Positions 50,098 through 58,850 of a stretch of 64,000 nucleotides of DNA are shown piece after piece. Both the position numbers and the translations under genes were made by a program. Numbering within the stretch: the stretch's first letter is position 1; each line of letters starts with the position of its first letter. The stretch is taken from NCBI GenBank assembly GCA_035949055.1, contig DASZIO010000021.1, forward strand, positions 1-64,000, given 5' to 3'. Below the pieces are notes generated by a model. That model did not search any database. It saw nothing but the letters and a program-made list of their open reading frames with translations, and was not told the origin of the DNA. This DNA is from Bog-756 sp035949055. GTDB taxonomy: Bacteria > Actinomycetota > Acidimicrobiia > Acidimicrobiales > RAAP-2.

Positions 50098-52701
50098 GTG
50101 ACCTCCGGCCCGGCGCCCGGCGCCGATCAGCTCCGTGCCGCATTTCTCAACTACTTCACCGAGCGCGGTCACGTGCTGGTCCCATCGGCCAGCCTCATTC
50201 CCCACGACCCGTCGGTGTTGTTCACCATCGCCGGGATGGTGCCGTTCAAGCCGTTCTTCGTCGGGGACGAATCACCCCCCTGGACCCGGGCGACATCGGT
50301 CCAGAAGTGCTTTCGCACGGTGGACATCGACGTGGTGGGCACCACCGAGCGCCATTGCACCTTCTTCGAGATGCTGGGCAACTTCAGCTTCGGCGACTAC
50401 TTCAAGGCCGAGGCCATCCCGTTCGCCTGGGAGCTGGTCGCCGAGGTGCTGGGCATCGACGGAGACCGGCTGTGGGTCACCGTCCATGAGAGTGACGACC
50501 AGGCCGAGCAGATCTGGAAGGACGCGGTCGGGGTTCCTCCGAGCCGCATCCAACGTCTCGGCGACGACAACTTCTGGAAGATGGGGCCCACCGGGCCGTG
50601 CGGCCCGAGCTCGGAGCTCTTCTTCGACAAGGGTGCATCCTACGGGGCGGAAGGCGGCCCGGCCTTCGGAGGGCCGGAGCGCTACATCGAGATCTGGAAC
50701 CTGGTCTTCATGCAGTACAACCGCAATGAGGACGGCACCACCGATGACCTGCCCCGCCCGAGCATCGACACCGGGGCCGGGCTCGAGCGGATCCTCCCGG
50801 TGCTGCAGGGCGTGGACTCCATCTTCGACACCGATCTCTTCCGTCCGATGATCGAGACCGCTGAGGCGATCAGCGGGCGCACCTACGGGCGCGAAGACCA
50901 CGTCGACACCGGCCTCCGCATCCTGGCCGACCACGGTCGGGCCATGTCGATGCTCATCGCCGACGGGGTGCTGCCGGCCAACGAGGGTCGGGGATACGTA
51001 CTGCGCCGGGTGATCAGGCGGGCCGTCCGCCGGGGTCGGCAGCTCGGGGTGGACCAGCCCTTCGCCACCCGGCTGGTCGACGCGGCCGTCGAGGTCCTGG
51101 GCGGCGCCTATCCGGCCCTGGCCGAGCAGCACCGGCTGGTCGCCGACGTGGTGGATCGCGAGGAGAACGGCTTCCTCCGGACGCTGGCCACCGGTTCGGG
51201 CATCCTCGACGAGCAGCTGGCCGCCGGCGTGGATCAGATCCCGGGTGACGTGGCCTTTCGCCTGCACGACACCTACGGGTTCCCCGTCGAGCTCACCCTC
51301 GAGATCGCCGACGAGGCCGGGGTGAGCGTGGACCTCGAGGGTTTCGAGGCGGCCATGGAGGGGCAGCGACAGCAGGCCCGGGCCGCCGCCCGCACCAATC
51401 GGCGACTGGCGGGGGAGGAGGCCTACCGCTCGGTGCTCGACACCGAGGGCCAGACCGTCTTCGTGGGCCAGCGGCCCGACGGCTACGCCGCGCCCGCCCG
51501 CGTGGTGGCGGTGCTGGCCGACGCCGATCCCGACCACCCCGGCCAGGCCGAGGTGTTCCTCGACCGCACGCCGTTCTACGCCGAAGGCGGGGGACAGGTG
51601 GGCGACATCGGGACGATCACCACCGAGACCGGCACCGCCCTCGTCTACGACACGGTCGAGGCCGTGCCCGGACTCACGTCGCACCGGGCCCGGATCACCG
51701 GCGAGCTGTTCCCCGGCCAGGACGCCCTGGCCACCATCGACGGTCCCCGCCGCGACGCCCTGCGCCGCAACCACACCGCGACCCATCTGCTCCACGCCTC
51801 GCTCCGCCGGGTCCTCGGGGACCACGTCCGCCAGCAGAGCTCGCTGGTGGCCCCCGGCCACCTCCGGTTCGATTTCAGCCACACCGGTCCGGTCGTCCCC
51901 GAAGAGCTGGCCGAAGTGACGCGGATGGCGAACGCCGATGTGCTGACCGACGACGACGTAATTGTCGAGGAGACCAGTCGGGCCGAGGCCGAGGCCATGG
52001 GGGCGTTGGCGTTCTTCGGCGACAAGTACGGCGAGCGGGTGCGGGTCGTGCGCGCCGGTCCCCATTCGATCGAGCTCTGCGGGGGGACCCATGTGGCCGC
52101 GCTCGGCATGGTCGGGCCGATCACCGTGATGTCGGAGGCGTCGATCGGCTCGAACAAGAGGCGGATCGAAGCCGTTACCGGCGCCAGCGCCCTCGAACGT
52201 GCCATGGACCGCGAGGGGCTGCTGGCCGAGGCGGCCGCCCTCCTTCGGACCGAGCCGGAGCACGTGCCCGAGGCCATCGACCGCCTGCTGGAACGCCAGC
52301 GGGCCGCCGAGAAGTCCCTGGAGCAGGCGCGGAGCCGCGAGCTGCAGTCAGAGGCGAAGGCCCTGGCGGCCGAGGCCGAGGGCGGGGTGGTGGTCGCCCG
52401 CCGCGACGGGCTGGCCGGTGACGCCCTCCGAGACCTGGCTCAGACCGCGCGGGCGTCGGCGGGGCTCCGGGCAGTCGTGCTCGGAGGCAGCCCGGACGGC
52501 GAGAAGGCGGCCCTGGCTGTGGCGGCGGACCCCGACGGGGGCCGGGACCGGGTCCACGCCGGGGAGCTGGTCCGTCAGATCGCGCCGATGCTCGGGGGAG
52601 GCGGCGGGGGGTCTCCAGAGGTGGCCACGGCCGGTGGGCGGGACCCGGGTGGGATCGGCCGCGCCCTCGACGAGGCCCGTCGGGCGCTGGCCGGTGGGTG
52701 A
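50098..52701 (+). CDS. alaS: Alanyl-tRNA synthetase
   Basis: AlaRS charges tRNA-Ala and edits Ser/Gly. The 867-aa protein has catalytic blocks (RCFRTVDIDVVGTTERHCTF type, here KCFRTVDIDV, GPTGPCGPSSELFFD, GAGLERI), the editing domain with HTATHLLH and CGGTHV zinc ligands, and a C-Ala/DHHA1 tail ending in a Gly-rich stretch. GTG 50098 is the start. The tail reads MLGGGGGGSPEVATAGGRDP, as usual in this family. Confidence 0.96.
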   Translation: MTSGPAPGADQLRAAFLNYFTERGHVLVPSASLIPHDPSVLFTIAGMVPFKPFFVGDESPPWTRATSVQKCFRTVDIDVVGTTERHCTFFEMLGNFSFGDYFKAEAIPFAWELVAEVLGIDGDRLWVTVHESDDQAEQIWKDAVGVPPSRIQRLGDDNFWKMGPTGPCGPSSELFFDKGASYGAEGGPAFGGPERYIEIWNLVFMQYNRNEDGTTDDLPRPSIDTGAGLERILPVLQGVDSIFDTDLFRPMIETAEAISGRTYGREDHVDTGLRILADHGRAMSMLIADGVLPANEGRGYVLRRVIRRAVRRGRQLGVDQPFATRLVDAAVEVLGGAYPALAEQHRLVADVVDREENGFLRTLATGSGILDEQLAAGVDQIPGDVAFRLHDTYGFPVELTLEIADEAGVSVDLEGFEAAMEGQRQQARAAARTNRRLAGEEAYRSVLDTEGQTVFVGQRPDGYAAPARVVAVLADADPDHPGQAEVFLDRTPFYAEGGGQVGDIGTITTETGTALVYDTVEAVPGLTSHRARITGELFPGQDALATIDGPRRDALRRNHTATHLLHASLRRVLGDHVRQQSSLVAPGHLRFDFSHTGPVVPEELAEVTRMANADVLTDDDVIVEETSRAEAEAMGALAFFGDKYGERVRVVRAGPHSIELCGGTHVAALGMVGPITVMSEASIGSNKRRIEAVTGASALERAMDREGLLAEAAALLRTEPEHVPEAIDRLLERQRAAEKSLEQARSRELQSEAKALAAEAEGGVVVARRDGLAGDALRDLAQTARASAGLRAVVLGGSPDGEKAALAVAADPDGGRDRVHAGELVRQIAPMLGGGGGGSPEVATAGGRDPGGIGRALDEARRALAGG

Positions 52702-52707
52702 GCCTGC

Positions 52708-53181
52708 ATGACGGAAGTCGGTGCTGACGGTCCCTCCAATGGCGGACCCCGGGGCCGGGCGCTCGGCGTGGATCTCGGAGCGCGGCGTATCGGGATCGCG
52801 GTGACGGACAGGGCCGGCACCATGGCGCTGCCGCGCTCGACGCTCGAACGGAGTGGTGACCCAGAACGTGACCGGAGGAGGCTCGTCGACATCATCCTCG
52901 ACGAAGAAGTCGCGACCGTCGTGGTCGGACTGCCCCTCTCACTCGACGGAACGAGCGGACCGGCCGCATCGTCGGCGAGAAGCGAGGCCGAGGCGTTGCG
53001 TGCACTCCTCGAGGGCCGCGGGGTCGAGGTGCAGCTGTTCGACGAGCGCCTCACCACGGTCTCGGCGCACCAGGCCCTGGCCGCCGGAGGGGTTCGCCAG
53101 CGCGACCGGCGGGGGGTCGTCGACCAGACGGCGGCGGCGGTGATGCTGTCGGCGTGGCTCGAGTCGGGTCGCGTCCGGTGA
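52708..53181 (+). CDS. ruvX: RNase H-fold protein RuvX/YqgF
   Basis: YqgF/RuvX is a putative Holliday-junction resolvase-like protein with a role in 16S rRNA 5' end processing. The 157-aa protein has GVDLGARRIGIAVTD, VVVGLPLSLDG and the LFDERLTTVSAHQAL block, with DQTAAAVMLSAWL at the end. It begins 6 bp after alaS and overlaps the mltG GTG. Confidence 0.9.
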   Translation: MTEVGADGPSNGGPRGRALGVDLGARRIGIAVTDRAGTMALPRSTLERSGDPERDRRRLVDIILDEEVATVVVGLPLSLDGTSGPAASSARSEAEALRALLEGRGVEVQLFDERLTTVSAHQALAAGGVRQRDRRGVVDQTAAAVMLSAWLESGRVR

Positions 53182-54431
53182 CCGTGGGCGGGCCCGGCGG
53201 ACCGCCGGATGATCCCGAGTGGGCCGATGGTCCGGCGGGGGGGGAGCAAGACGCGGGAGTGCCCCCCGGCGATCCGTCGTACCCGAGCGTGGCACCCCCG
53301 GACCCCCAGTTCTCCCGCGTCCCCCCCGGGGAGCGCCCGGTGGCCGGGCCCGCGTCCGGGGAGACGGATGGCGGCGGCACGCCGCAGGAACCAGATGATG
53401 AGGAACCGGACCCGTCGCGCCGACACGTCTGGCGCATCGCCGCCCTGATCTTCGTGGTGGCCGGTGTGGCCGTATTGGTCGGCGGCTATCTGTGGGTGAA
53501 CAGCGAGGCCAACCCGTCCGGACCACCAGGCCCGCAGGTGATCGTGACCGTGAAGCCGGGAACCGGCGTGAACCAACTCGCCTCCACCCTGGCGGGTAAG
53601 GGGGTGATCGGCAACTCGCTCGCCTACCGCATCTGGAGCCAACTGCACCGGCCGCCGTCCGTGCAGTCGGGCTCGTACGCCTTCCACCAGAACTCCTCCT
53701 TCTCCACGGCGGACGCGGTCATCGCCGCCGGACCGAACGTCTTCCCGTTGAACGTCCCGCCCGGTTTCACCGTCTCCGAGGTGGCGGATCGAGTCGCTCA
53801 GTTGCCCGGCCACTCGCGAGCGGGGTTCCTCGCAGTCGCCCAGGGGGGCACGCTGCACTCGCCGTGGCAGCCGGCGGACGTGACCAGCCTCGAGGGACTG
53901 CTCGGCACCGGCCAGTACGTGATCGTTCCGGGCGAGACCGACGGCCAGTTGCTCAGTTCGATGATCGACCGCTTCGACCGGCAGGCCAACTCGCTCGGGC
54001 TGGCCAACGGGTCGGCGCAATTGGGCCTCACGCCGTACCAGACGGTGATCATGGCCTCCATCGTCGAGAAGGAGGGGGTGATCTCGAGGAACCTCGGTCC
54101 GGTGGCCCGCGTGATCCTCAACCGGTTGCGCGACAACCAGCCCCTGCAGATGGACTCGACGGTGCTGTACGCCGAGGGCCGGGATGGCGGCCCGGTGACG
54201 ACCAGGGACCTGCAGACGGTGACGCCGTACAACACCTATCTCAACAAGGGCCTGACACCGACTCCCATATGCTTCCCGTCCCGAGCCGCGCTGCAGGCCG
54301 CCCTCAATCCGCCACCCGGCTCATGGTTGTACTTCGTGGTCGTGCAGCCCGACGGTACCGAGGCCTTCTCCGACACCTTCGCCGAGCAGCAGGCCAACGA
54401 GGCCCTGGCCAAACAGCGCGGCCTGTCCTGA
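53178..54431 (+). CDS. mltG: Endolytic murein transglycosylase MltG
   Basis: MltG cuts nascent glycan strands of peptidoglycan at the membrane. The 417-aa protein has a disordered acidic and proline-rich cytoplasmic part of about 85 residues, one TM helix (IAALIFVVAGVAVLVGGYLW) and a YceG domain with the catalytic Glu in ASIVEKEGV, RLRDNQPLQMDSTVLY, NTYLNKGLTPTPI. The cytoplasmic N-terminus is longer than in most homologues. GTGA overlap with ruvX; GTG 53184 is an alternative. Confidence 0.9.
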   Translation: MTVGGPGGPPDDPEWADGPAGGEQDAGVPPGDPSYPSVAPPDPQFSRVPPGERPVAGPASGETDGGGTPQEPDDEEPDPSRRHVWRIAALIFVVAGVAVLVGGYLWVNSEANPSGPPGPQVIVTVKPGTGVNQLASTLAGKGVIGNSLAYRIWSQLHRPPSVQSGSYAFHQNSSFSTADAVIAAGPNVFPLNVPPGFTVSEVADRVAQLPGHSRAGFLAVAQGGTLHSPWQPADVTSLEGLLGTGQYVIVPGETDGQLLSSMIDRFDRQANSLGLANGSAQLGLTPYQTVIMASIVEKEGVISRNLGPVARVILNRLRDNQPLQMDSTVLYAEGRDGGPVTTRDLQTVTPYNTYLNKGLTPTPICFPSRAALQAALNPPPGSWLYFVVVQPDGTEAFSDTFAEQQANEALAKQRGLS

Positions 54432-54451
54432 GCGCGGGCCAGACTGGGCCG

Positions 54452-55354
54452 GTGCGGAAGTCGTCGACCGAGGTGTCCGCCGGCCCCCGCCGGCTCTCTG
54501 CCGCCACGGTGGTGGTGGGCGTCATCGGTGACCCGGTTGCCCACTCCTTGTCGCCGCTCCTGCACAACACGGCCTTCGCCGAGCTCGGGATGGACTGGGT
54601 GTCGGTCGGGTTCCGGGTCCCTGCCGGGCGCGCCACCGAGGCGCTGGCCGGTGCCGACGCCATGGGCATCCGCGGCCTGTCGGTGACCATGCCCCACAAG
54701 GAGACAGTCACCGGTCTGGTGGACCGGGCCTCTCCGCTGGCCCAACGGCTGGGCGCGGTCAACTGCGTCGTCTTCGGAACTGACGGACGGACCGGCACCT
54801 TCGGCGACAACACCGACGGGGCCGGCTTGCTGGCCTCCCTGTGGCGCGGGGCGCATTTCGACCCGGGGGGTCGCCGCTGTCTCGTGGTCGGGGCGGGCGG
54901 GGCGGCCCGGGCGGTGGTCGCCGCCCTGGCCGACGCCGGAGCGGCGGAGGTGGTGGTGCTCAACCGGACGGCCGAGCGCGCCGTCGTGGCCTCGGCCTTG
55001 GCCGGGCCGGCCGGACGTCCGGGCGCGCCCGAGGACGCTTCCGCCTGCGATCTGGTGGTCAACGCCACCCCGCTCGGGATGCCCGGGACCAGCGCCGGTC
55101 ACGGCGGGATGTGGCCGGTGGACCCGCGGCTGCTCCGAACGGGTCAGACGGTCGTCGACCTGGTCTACGAACCAGCCATGACACCGTGGCTGCAGGCGGC
55201 CCGTGACCGGGGCGCGACCATCGTGAACGGCCACGGTATGTTGGTCCACCAGGCTGCCCTGCAGCTGGCCGCCTGGACCGGGCTCGATCCCCCGGTCGAG
55301 TCCATGTGGGCCGCCCTCGACCCGCCGGACGCGTCCGAGGGGCAGGTCCGGTAG
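54452..55354 (+). CDS. aroE: Shikimate dehydrogenase
   Basis: AroE reduces 3-dehydroshikimate with NADPH in the aromatic amino acid pathway. The 300-aa protein has VIGDPVAHSLSPLLHN, the catalytic Lys in TMPHKETV and Asp in GDNTDGAG, the NADP motif VGAGGAARAV and VVNATPLGM. Start GTG 54452 is 20 bp after the mltG stop. The N-terminus has about 20 extra residues before the family start. Confidence 0.9.
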   Translation: MRKSSTEVSAGPRRLSAATVVVGVIGDPVAHSLSPLLHNTAFAELGMDWVSVGFRVPAGRATEALAGADAMGIRGLSVTMPHKETVTGLVDRASPLAQRLGAVNCVVFGTDGRTGTFGDNTDGAGLLASLWRGAHFDPGGRRCLVVGAGGAARAVVAALADAGAAEVVVLNRTAERAVVASALAGPAGRPGAPEDASACDLVVNATPLGMPGTSAGHGGMWPVDPRLLRTGQTVVDLVYEPAMTPWLQAARDRGATIVNGHGMLVHQAALQLAAWTGLDPPVESMWAALDPPDASEGQVR

Positions 55355-55405
55355 GCGGTCGCGAAGGGCCGGCCATCGGGGCCTAACCTGGAGCCCCGGA
55401 GCCCT

Positions 55406-56539
55406 GTGGTGAACACTGCCCCTGCGAACATCGCTGTCCGGCCAAGGCACCTTTCGGTCCGATTCGACCTGGTACTGGCCGTGACGACCCTGATCCTCGG
55501 GGCGGTGGGGCTGGTGATGATCTACTCGGCCACCCGGGGCAAGCTGGCCCTCAACGGTCTCGATCCGCACTACTACCTCAAGCGGCAGGCCGCCTTCATG
55601 GTCATCGGGGTGGTGGTGATGATCGGGCTGGCCCTGCTCGACTACCGGCGACTCGAGCAGATCAGCACCGTCCTCTACGTGGGCATCGTCCTGGCCCTGG
55701 TGGCGGTGCTGGCCACACCCGCCCATCAGGGTTCGCAGCGCTGGTTCTCGCTGGGACCGCTGCAGTTGCAGCCCTCGGAGTTCGCCACCCTCGTGCTCAT
55801 CGTGGCCATCGCCACCTACTGCTCGCGCCGGCCGGAGGGTCTCGACTTCCGGGACCTGGTGCGGATGGTGCTGATGTCGGTGCTGCCCATCCTGTTGGTC
55901 ATCAAGCAACCCGACCTGGGGACGGCCATCGTCATGACCGTCATCCTCATGGTGATGCTGGCTGTGGCCGGCATGCCGGCCAGATTCCTGCTGCTGCTCT
56001 TCGCCGGCGCCGTCATCGTCGTGCTCATCGCCCTCAATGTGGGCCTCCTTCAGCACTATCAGATCGAGCGCCTGACCAGTTTCATCTCGCCCAACGGCGC
56101 CAGCCAGTCGGCCACCTACAACGTCACCCAGGCCAAGGACGCCATCGCCGTGGGCGGCATCTTCGGCCAAGGGCTGTTCCACGGCGCGCTGACGAACCTC
56201 TCCTACGTGCCCTCGCAACAGACGGACTTCATCTTCTCCGCTGTCGGTGAGCAGGTGGGGTTCGTCGGGTCGGCCGTTCTCCTCCTGCTCTACGGGGTGA
56301 TGGCGTGGCGCGTCCTTCGCACCGCCCAGCTGGCCCGTGACAGCTATGGGCGCCTGCTCTGCTCCGGCATCTTCGCCCTCCTTGTCTTCTCCGTGTTCGA
56401 GAACGTCGGGATGAACATGGGGATCATGCCGGTGACCGGGATCCCATTGCCCTTCCTGTCCTACGGGGGTTCGGCCATCATCGGGTTCTTCGCCGCGATC
56501 GGGATCGTGATCAGCGTGCACCAGCGGAGCGTGCGGTGA
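55406..56539 (+). CDS. rodA: SEDS peptidoglycan polymerase RodA
   Basis: RodA is a polytopic glycosyltransferase that polymerises lipid II in elongation. The 377-aa protein has about ten TM helices and the family signatures YSATRG, KQAA-type N-terminal block (YLKRQAAFMV), KQPDLGTA, the catalytic-region DFIFSAVGEQVGFVG and NVGMNMGIMPVTGIPLPFLS. GTG 55406 or 55409 starts it. Stop overlaps the DUF151 GTG. Confidence 0.9.
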   Translation: MVNTAPANIAVRPRHLSVRFDLVLAVTTLILGAVGLVMIYSATRGKLALNGLDPHYYLKRQAAFMVIGVVVMIGLALLDYRRLEQISTVLYVGIVLALVAVLATPAHQGSQRWFSLGPLQLQPSEFATLVLIVAIATYCSRRPEGLDFRDLVRMVLMSVLPILLVIKQPDLGTAIVMTVILMVMLAVAGMPARFLLLLFAGAVIVVLIALNVGLLQHYQIERLTSFISPNGASQSATYNVTQAKDAIAVGGIFGQGLFHGALTNLSYVPSQQTDFIFSAVGEQVGFVGSAVLLLLYGVMAWRVLRTAQLARDSYGRLLCSGIFALLVFSVFENVGMNMGIMPVTGIPLPFLSYGGSAIIGFFAAIGIVISVHQRSVR

Positions 56540-57273
56540 ACCGGGGCACGGCCCACCCAGCGGAGTCGGCGGAGCCAGTCGAGTCGGCCGAGCCAGCGGA
56601 GTCGGCGGAGCCAGTCGTGTCGGCCGAGCCAGTCGTGTCGGCCGAGCCAGTCGAGTCGGCGGAGCCAGTGGCGGCGGGCGATTCGGCTGGTCCTGTGGAC
56701 CGGATAAGCGCCCCCGAGCGCGACAAGGCAGCCGACCGCGACAAGGCAGCCGACCGCGACAAGGCAGCCGACGGGGAGGAGATGGAGGCTGCACCGACTG
56801 TGGTCCAGGCGTTCGCCGGCGAGCCTTCGGCGGCGGACTTCCGGACCGCGCTGGTGAGCGGGATCACGGTGGATCTGCCAAACCAGCATCCGACTGTCGT
56901 CCTGCGCGAGACCGAGCCACCGAGGCGCCAGCTCTCGTTCTCGGTCAGCCTCCAGGACGGGATCGTGCTCTCGCACGCCATCCGACGTATCCCGACGCCC
57001 CGGCCGCTCACCCACGAGCTGTTGAGCGAGGTCCTGTCCGGGTTCGACATCGACGTCGTGGCCGTGCGGCTGGTCGGCCGGCAGGGAGCGGTCTACTTCG
57101 CCGAGCTCGATCTCATGGGTCGTACTGGTCGGTCGGTGCACTCGTGCCGACCCTCGGACGCGCTGGCGGTCGCCCTCGTGCGACCGGTACCGGTGCCCAT
57201 CCTGATCGACGCCCGGCTGCTCGAGGAGTCCGGCGACGTGGTCCCGCCGGGCTCGGCGCCTCGACCTTCCTGA
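56536..57273 (+). CDS. DUF151 (bifunctional nuclease-type) protein with repetitive N-terminus
   Basis: The 245-aa protein has a C-terminal DUF151 domain (about 100-225): SGITVDLPNQHPTVVLRETE, SFSVSLQDGIVLSHAIRRIP, ELLSEVLSGFDIDVVAVRLV and CRPSDALAVAL. Other DUF151 proteins have nuclease or protective roles; a function in cell-wall growth is only suggested by its place after rodA. The N-terminal 85 residues are six SAEPV-x units and three DKAAD-x units, disordered and charged. It overlaps the rodA stop by GTGA. Confidence 0.8.
   Translation: MNRGTAHPAESAEPVESAEPAESAEPVVSAEPVVSAEPVESAEPVAAGDSAGPVDRISAPERDKAADRDKAADRDKAADGEEMEAAPTVVQAFAGEPSAADFRTALVSGITVDLPNQHPTVVLRETEPPRRQLSFSVSLQDGIVLSHAIRRIPTPRPLTHELLSEVLSGFDIDVVAVRLVGRQGAVYFAELDLMGRTGRSVHSCRPSDALAVALVRPVPVPILIDARLLEESGDVVPPGSAPRPS
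56566..56775 (+). repeat. Two blocks of tandem 18-bp coding repeats
   Basis: Six 18-bp units encoding SAEPV-x lie at 56566-56673 and three encoding DKAAD-x at 56722-56775. They form the disordered head of the DUF151 protein and are likely to vary in number between strains. Confidence 0.85.
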
Positions 57274-57315
57274 CTCGGCGCGGTCTCGAGCACCTGCCTG
57301 AGCCAGTGGCCGGTG

Positions 57316-57341
57316 CCGGCGCCGACCGGGTCAGGCGCCGG
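57316..57341. terminator. Inverted repeat between convergent DUF151 and SEDS genes
   Basis: CCGGCGCC (57316-57323) and GGCGCCGG (57334-57341) form an 8-bp stem that overlaps the end of the leftward SEDS gene. In a 57-bp convergent gap, it could serve as a two-way terminator; no T-run is present. Confidence 0.35.
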
Positions 57342-58791
57342 TGAGCAATCGTTGGCGGCGCTCCTCGGACTCTTCGTACTCGGCTTGGTCGGCGGTGTCG
57401 ACCGCCGCACCTCCCTCGTCGGAGATTCGCATGAGCAAGGCGATCAGTACGTAGTTGGCCACCAGCGCCGAACCTCCATAGGACACGAAGGGGAGGGTGA
57501 TCCCGGTGAGCGGCAGGATCCGCACGACGCCTCCGATGATGAAGAAGGCCTGGAACCCGAGGATCAGGGTGAGTCCGACCGCGGTGAGCTTGGCGAACTC
57601 GGAACGCGCCGCCTGGGCGATACGCAGACCGGCCCCGACCAGCAGCAGGAAGGCCACCACCACCATCGTGGAGCCGAACAAGCCCATTTCGTTGCCGATG
57701 ACCGCGAAGATGAAGTCAGTATTCGGATTGGGGATCTGGTAGGCGCCGAAACCAAGGCCGAGTCCGGATCCGCCGATCCCTCCGGTTCCGAGGGCGTACC
57801 AAGCCTGACGTAGTTGATCACCGGGGTCATGCGGAAGGATCTTCCACGGGTCGAGCCAGGTCTCGACCCGGATGTGGGTTTGGCTCAGATACCGGCCGGC
57901 CAGGTAGGCACCAATGGCGAACAGGATCACCCCCAACACGAGGTACCCGGTCCGGCCGGTGGTCACCCACAACAGGCCGATGAAGAGGGCGAACAACATC
58001 GCCGAGAACCCGATGTCATGCTCGAGGCTCATGACACCGATGGCAAACCCCCAGGCCAGCAGGATGGGTACCAGGGGACGCGGGTCGATCACGAGGCGGT
58101 TACCCAACCGGGCTGTCGGGATGGTGAGCAGCTCCCGTTTCTCGGCGAAATACGAGGCGAAGAAGATGCAGAGCACGATCTTGGCCAGCTCCACCGGTTG
58201 GAACGAGAACGCCCCGGCATGGACCCACAGCCTCGCTCCGTTGATGTTCTCGCCGACATGGGGGACCAGGGGCAGGAGCAACAAGGCGACTCCCGCAGCC
58301 AATAGCAGGTAGCGGTAACGATCGAGGTCGCGGGAACGGCGAATGACGAGCAGGGTGATGACGTAAGCGGCCACGCCGCCCGCCGTCCAGGCCGCTTGCA
58401 GAGGCGCGAAGTTCCATGGATGGCGTGCAGAATTGTTGGCCAGATCGATGCGGAGGATCATCACGTAGCCGAGCCCGTTGAGCAGGAAGGCGATGGGCAG
58501 GATGACCGGGTGGGCGTTGGGGGCGAGGATCCGGTTGGCGATGTGGGCCACCGCGCCGAGCAGCAGCATGGCCACCAGCAGCGGCACCAGATCGGTGGGT
58601 TTCCTGGCCGTGTTGCCATAGATCATCAGCGTGTAGGCGGCCACGATGATGACTGAGGCCGCCACCAGCAGGCCGAGTTCGGTCCGCCGCCGGGCCTTGA
58701 AGGCCGGATGGACCCGATTGCCCCGGCCCCGCCTGCCCGAGCCCTGCCTGGTCGGGCCCTGCGTGGTCACGGCCGGCACGCGGGTGAGCAT
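57331..58791 (-). CDS. SEDS-family FtsW/RodA-like membrane protein
   Basis: A second SEDS protein, 486 aa, with about twelve TM helices. It has HVGENINGARLWV-type text, FSFQPVELAKIVLCIFF, EHDIGFSAMLFALFIGLL, DFIFAVIGNEMGLFGSTM and the C-terminal LPLTGITLPFVSYGGSALVA. The longer N-terminal half (about 100 extra residues with two to three helices) matches the actinobacterial FtsW/RodA gene normally linked to Ser/Thr kinases and a PBP; neither partner is visible here. It opposes rodA/DUF151. Confidence 0.87.
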   Translation of the reverse strand: MLTRVPAVTTQGPTRQGSGRRGRGNRVHPAFKARRRTELGLLVAASVIIVAAYTLMIYGNTARKPTDLVPLLVAMLLLGAVAHIANRILAPNAHPVILPIAFLLNGLGYVMILRIDLANNSARHPWNFAPLQAAWTAGGVAAYVITLLVIRRSRDLDRYRYLLLAAGVALLLLPLVPHVGENINGARLWVHAGAFSFQPVELAKIVLCIFFASYFAEKRELLTIPTARLGNRLVIDPRPLVPILLAWGFAIGVMSLEHDIGFSAMLFALFIGLLWVTTGRTGYLVLGVILFAIGAYLAGRYLSQTHIRVETWLDPWKILPHDPGDQLRQAWYALGTGGIGGSGLGLGFGAYQIPNPNTDFIFAVIGNEMGLFGSTMVVVAFLLLVGAGLRIAQAARSEFAKLTAVGLTLILGFQAFFIIGGVVRILPLTGITLPFVSYGGSALVANYVLIALLMRISDEGGAAVDTADQAEYEESEERRQRLLTGA

Positions 58792-58850
58792 ATCGGCGAG
58801 TGGTCTCGATGCGGTGGAGCCGGATGGAGAGGGCGGGAGCTGCGGATACC

